Shown here: piece after piece, positions 63,601 to 64,000 of the stretch
How positions within the stretch are numbered: the first letter of the stretch is position 1
Layout of the letters: the number at the start of each line of letters is the position of its first letter
DNA from: a virus
Strand: one strand, 5' to 3'
IMG/VR virus record: IMGVR_UViG_3300028392_001993
Coordinates: 114,198-178,197 of that record
DNA: 64,000 nucleotides
Notes under the pieces: generated by a model
Seen by the model: the letters and a program-made list of their open reading frames with translations, nothing else
Databases searched by the model: none
What the model was told of the DNA's origin: nothing
Position numbers and translations under genes: made by a program

Positions 63601-64000
63601 ACTAACTGGTGGATTGATTAGTGCTACTTCGACTATTACTAGTTCAGCCAATATCACTGGCGGTAACTTACTCACAGTTGGATTGATATCAGCCACATCG
63701 ACAGTAACTGGATCTACACTAATCGGTTCAGTAGTTACAGCAACTGGTAATATCACCGGTAGTAATGTTCTAACAGGTGGATTGATATCAGCAACCGGTA
63801 ACATCACTGGTGGTAATATCATCGGTACCATAATAGCCACTTCGTTCTCCACTGCAGGTAACATTACAGGTGGTAACTTGTTAACTGGTGGATTGATATC
63901 GGCTACAGGTAACGTGACTGGTAACTACATTTTGGGTAATGGCGCATTGTTAACTGGTGTTATTACCAGCGTAGCAAACATCAACAACGGCACATCAAAT
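60644..64000 (+). CDS. Third large T-G-N repeat fibre with beta-propeller-like insert (C-terminus cut by window edge)
   Basis: At least 1119 codons, open to the right edge. The start follows AAGGA and lies 10 nt after the previous stop. The N-terminus MAFPVSPTNGQITVVNNITY is paralogous to the 2144-aa fibre. The first 500 residues are T-G-N repeats. Nucleotides about 62203-62980 encode five units of about 50 residues with the pattern G-M/I-x-F-x-P-D/S-G-N-x-M-Y-I-V-G-T ... V-Y-Q-Y, as in NHL/WD-type beta-propellers. Repeats resume afterwards. Inferred role: fibre with a propeller-shaped binding domain. Confidence 0.78.
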   Translation, partial: MAFPVSPTNGQITVVNNITYQFSNVGNTWTRLVSTANTITANIITANTLNINNAFTAPSFSTTGNVTGNYFIGNGALLTGVATGSSSNITNGTSNIVVASSGNITVAVAGTPNIAVFATTGEYITGVVSASGNVTGGNILTAGLISATGTLSVSGNTTVANVSAGAISAGSLNTSGLISATANVTGGNLLTPGVVSAAGNITGGNLSGTNIVGTLTTAAQTNITSVGTLGSLAVTANITGGNLLTGGLISSTGTITGTSLLGAVVSVTGNITGGNVLTGGLSISGNVIGNILPAANITYDLGSNTQRWRDLWLSNSTIYLGNAQISANATAIVMTNPAGGQTVLAGASGASSITGAIVSASGNITGGNVLTGGLISATGNVSGNFFIGNGSALTGVVATGVGTLTTLSVTGNTTTGNLLTGGLVSATGTVTGSSFSGAGTGLTGTAASLTVGSATTAGTAGSATTAGTVTTAAQPNITSVGTLSSLTVSGNTTSGNLLTAGLVSATGNLYTSNAVTYSDTSNILGWWYSNSVSVATQETNSTDVQFNATGNIMYIVGTSTRTVYQYGLSTPWQVATATYASLSSNVAAQAASPRSISFNSSGNTMFVLDQTTRAVYQYSISNTANIATATYASLSANISAQETTTPEGMAFSPDGANMYIVGTTLDTIYQYSISNTANIATATYASKSLSVTTQEGTATGLAFNATGNVLYLVGTSARVVYQYNLGTPYDISTGSYSGNNLYVGYQDSTPHGIYVNLANNAVYINGLTNDRVYQYDTGNSTIVNSNSLGVTGYAHFSGNAQFANVYMPYNSTFSTAGSVTTGTATFNAGITAGATTSTINLGTSLTTGTFTIGGTAQTSNINIGRSANTSAIVIGNGATLSANVKTIDIASNGLANSVSNVTIFGNVAGNSTMTIGANVGNTTVSYTGNTIVAIANTSGSALSVAGNVTGGNILTGGLVSATGNVTGSTLIGSVVTASGNITGGNLLTGGLISATSTITSSANITGGNLLTVGLISATSTVTGSTLIGSVVTATGNITGSNVLTGGLISATGNITGGNIIGTIIATSFSTAGNITGGNLLTGGLISATGNVTGNYILGNGALLTGVITSVANINNGTSN
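62203..62980 (+). repeat. Five-unit beta-propeller-like repeat inside the third fibre
   Basis: Units include NATGNIMYIVGTSTRTVYQY, FNSSGNTMFVLDQTTRAVYQ, FSPDGANMYIVGTTLDTIYQ, FNATGNVLYLVGTSARVVYQ and a diverged fifth (NLANNAVYINGLTNDRVYQY). Blades two to four are linked by the phrase ISNTANIATATYAS, which is also strongly conserved in DNA. Confidence 0.7.

Noticed and set aside
54255-63864. Long antisense open frames (up to about 340 codons) across the fibre genes, with Pro/Val/Leu-rich repeats such as NTLPPVTLPVAD
   Set aside because: They are mirror images of the sense repeats: the codon pattern of GGN-x-L-T-A-G units leaves the opposite strand free of stops. No ribosome sites, no independent conservation signal, and the same frames recur with every repeat.

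Overview
This window is part of the genome of a T4-like contractile-tailed phage (Caudoviricetes, T4-like myovirus). The evidence is a near-complete set of T4-type modules recognisable from their proteins: baseplate wedge gp6, gp25 and gp53, hub gp5, late sigma factor gp55, recombination nuclease gp47/gp46, portal gp20, prohead protease gp21, scaffold gp22 and major capsid protein gp23. TATAAATA-type late promoters stand before many structural genes. Gene sizes and satellite genes look like those of aquatic T4-like phages (cyanophage or pelagiphage style) rather than coliphage T4. The host cannot be named from the sequence. No ribosomal RNA, confident tRNA, integrase or CRISPR array was seen.

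Layout. (1) 1-20490, minus strand: a baseplate operon read right to left. It runs from a 1023-aa repeat-rich baseplate protein through gp53, a 1020-aa hub-like protein, gp5 (no lysozyme domain recognised), a 338-aa unknown, gp25 and gp6 to a giant protein in the gp7 position (more than 2518 aa, cut by the left edge, with FG-GAP-like repeats). (2) 20603-28682, plus strand: a tightly coupled operon behind a sigma70-like promoter: gp55, gp47, two radical SAM enzymes, gp46, two more radical SAM enzymes, then a GIY-YIG protein. (3) 28683-29178: about 500 bp of non-coding, hairpin-rich DNA, followed by a second GIY-YIG (homing-type) gene. (4) 29761-32084, minus strand: three small conserved phage genes and a tail-assembly gene (gp26-like). 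The gp26-like gene carries a T_TTT_TTC slippery site that leads into a 76-codon -1 frame extension. (5) 32125-40622, plus strand: tape measure with an M15-like peptidase domain, portal, a small gp67-like protein, an acidic core protein, gp21, gp22 and gp23, closed by a strong terminator. (6) 40707-41861, minus strand: a TPR-glycosyltransferase. (7) 41996-64000, plus strand: a virion-type protein, a DUF115-like protein, and about 20 kb of extremely repetitive tail-fibre/adhesin genes. These carry PKD domains, a beta-propeller-like insert, a shared 219-codon module and a small protein with six EEWLA-type repeats. The last fibre gene runs off the right edge.

How it fits together. The early-type promoter drives gp55 and the gp46/47 recombination machinery. 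gp55 should then direct host RNA polymerase to the TATAAATA promoters in front of the head, tail and baseplate genes. At three of those genes the promoter is exactly 5 nt from the start codon, which predicts leaderless late mRNAs.

The least explained parts are the four radical SAM enzymes interleaved with gp47/gp46, the predicted frameshift, the structured non-coding block, and the two possible sugar-modification genes beside the fibre locus. All names come from reading the sequence by eye; no database search was run.
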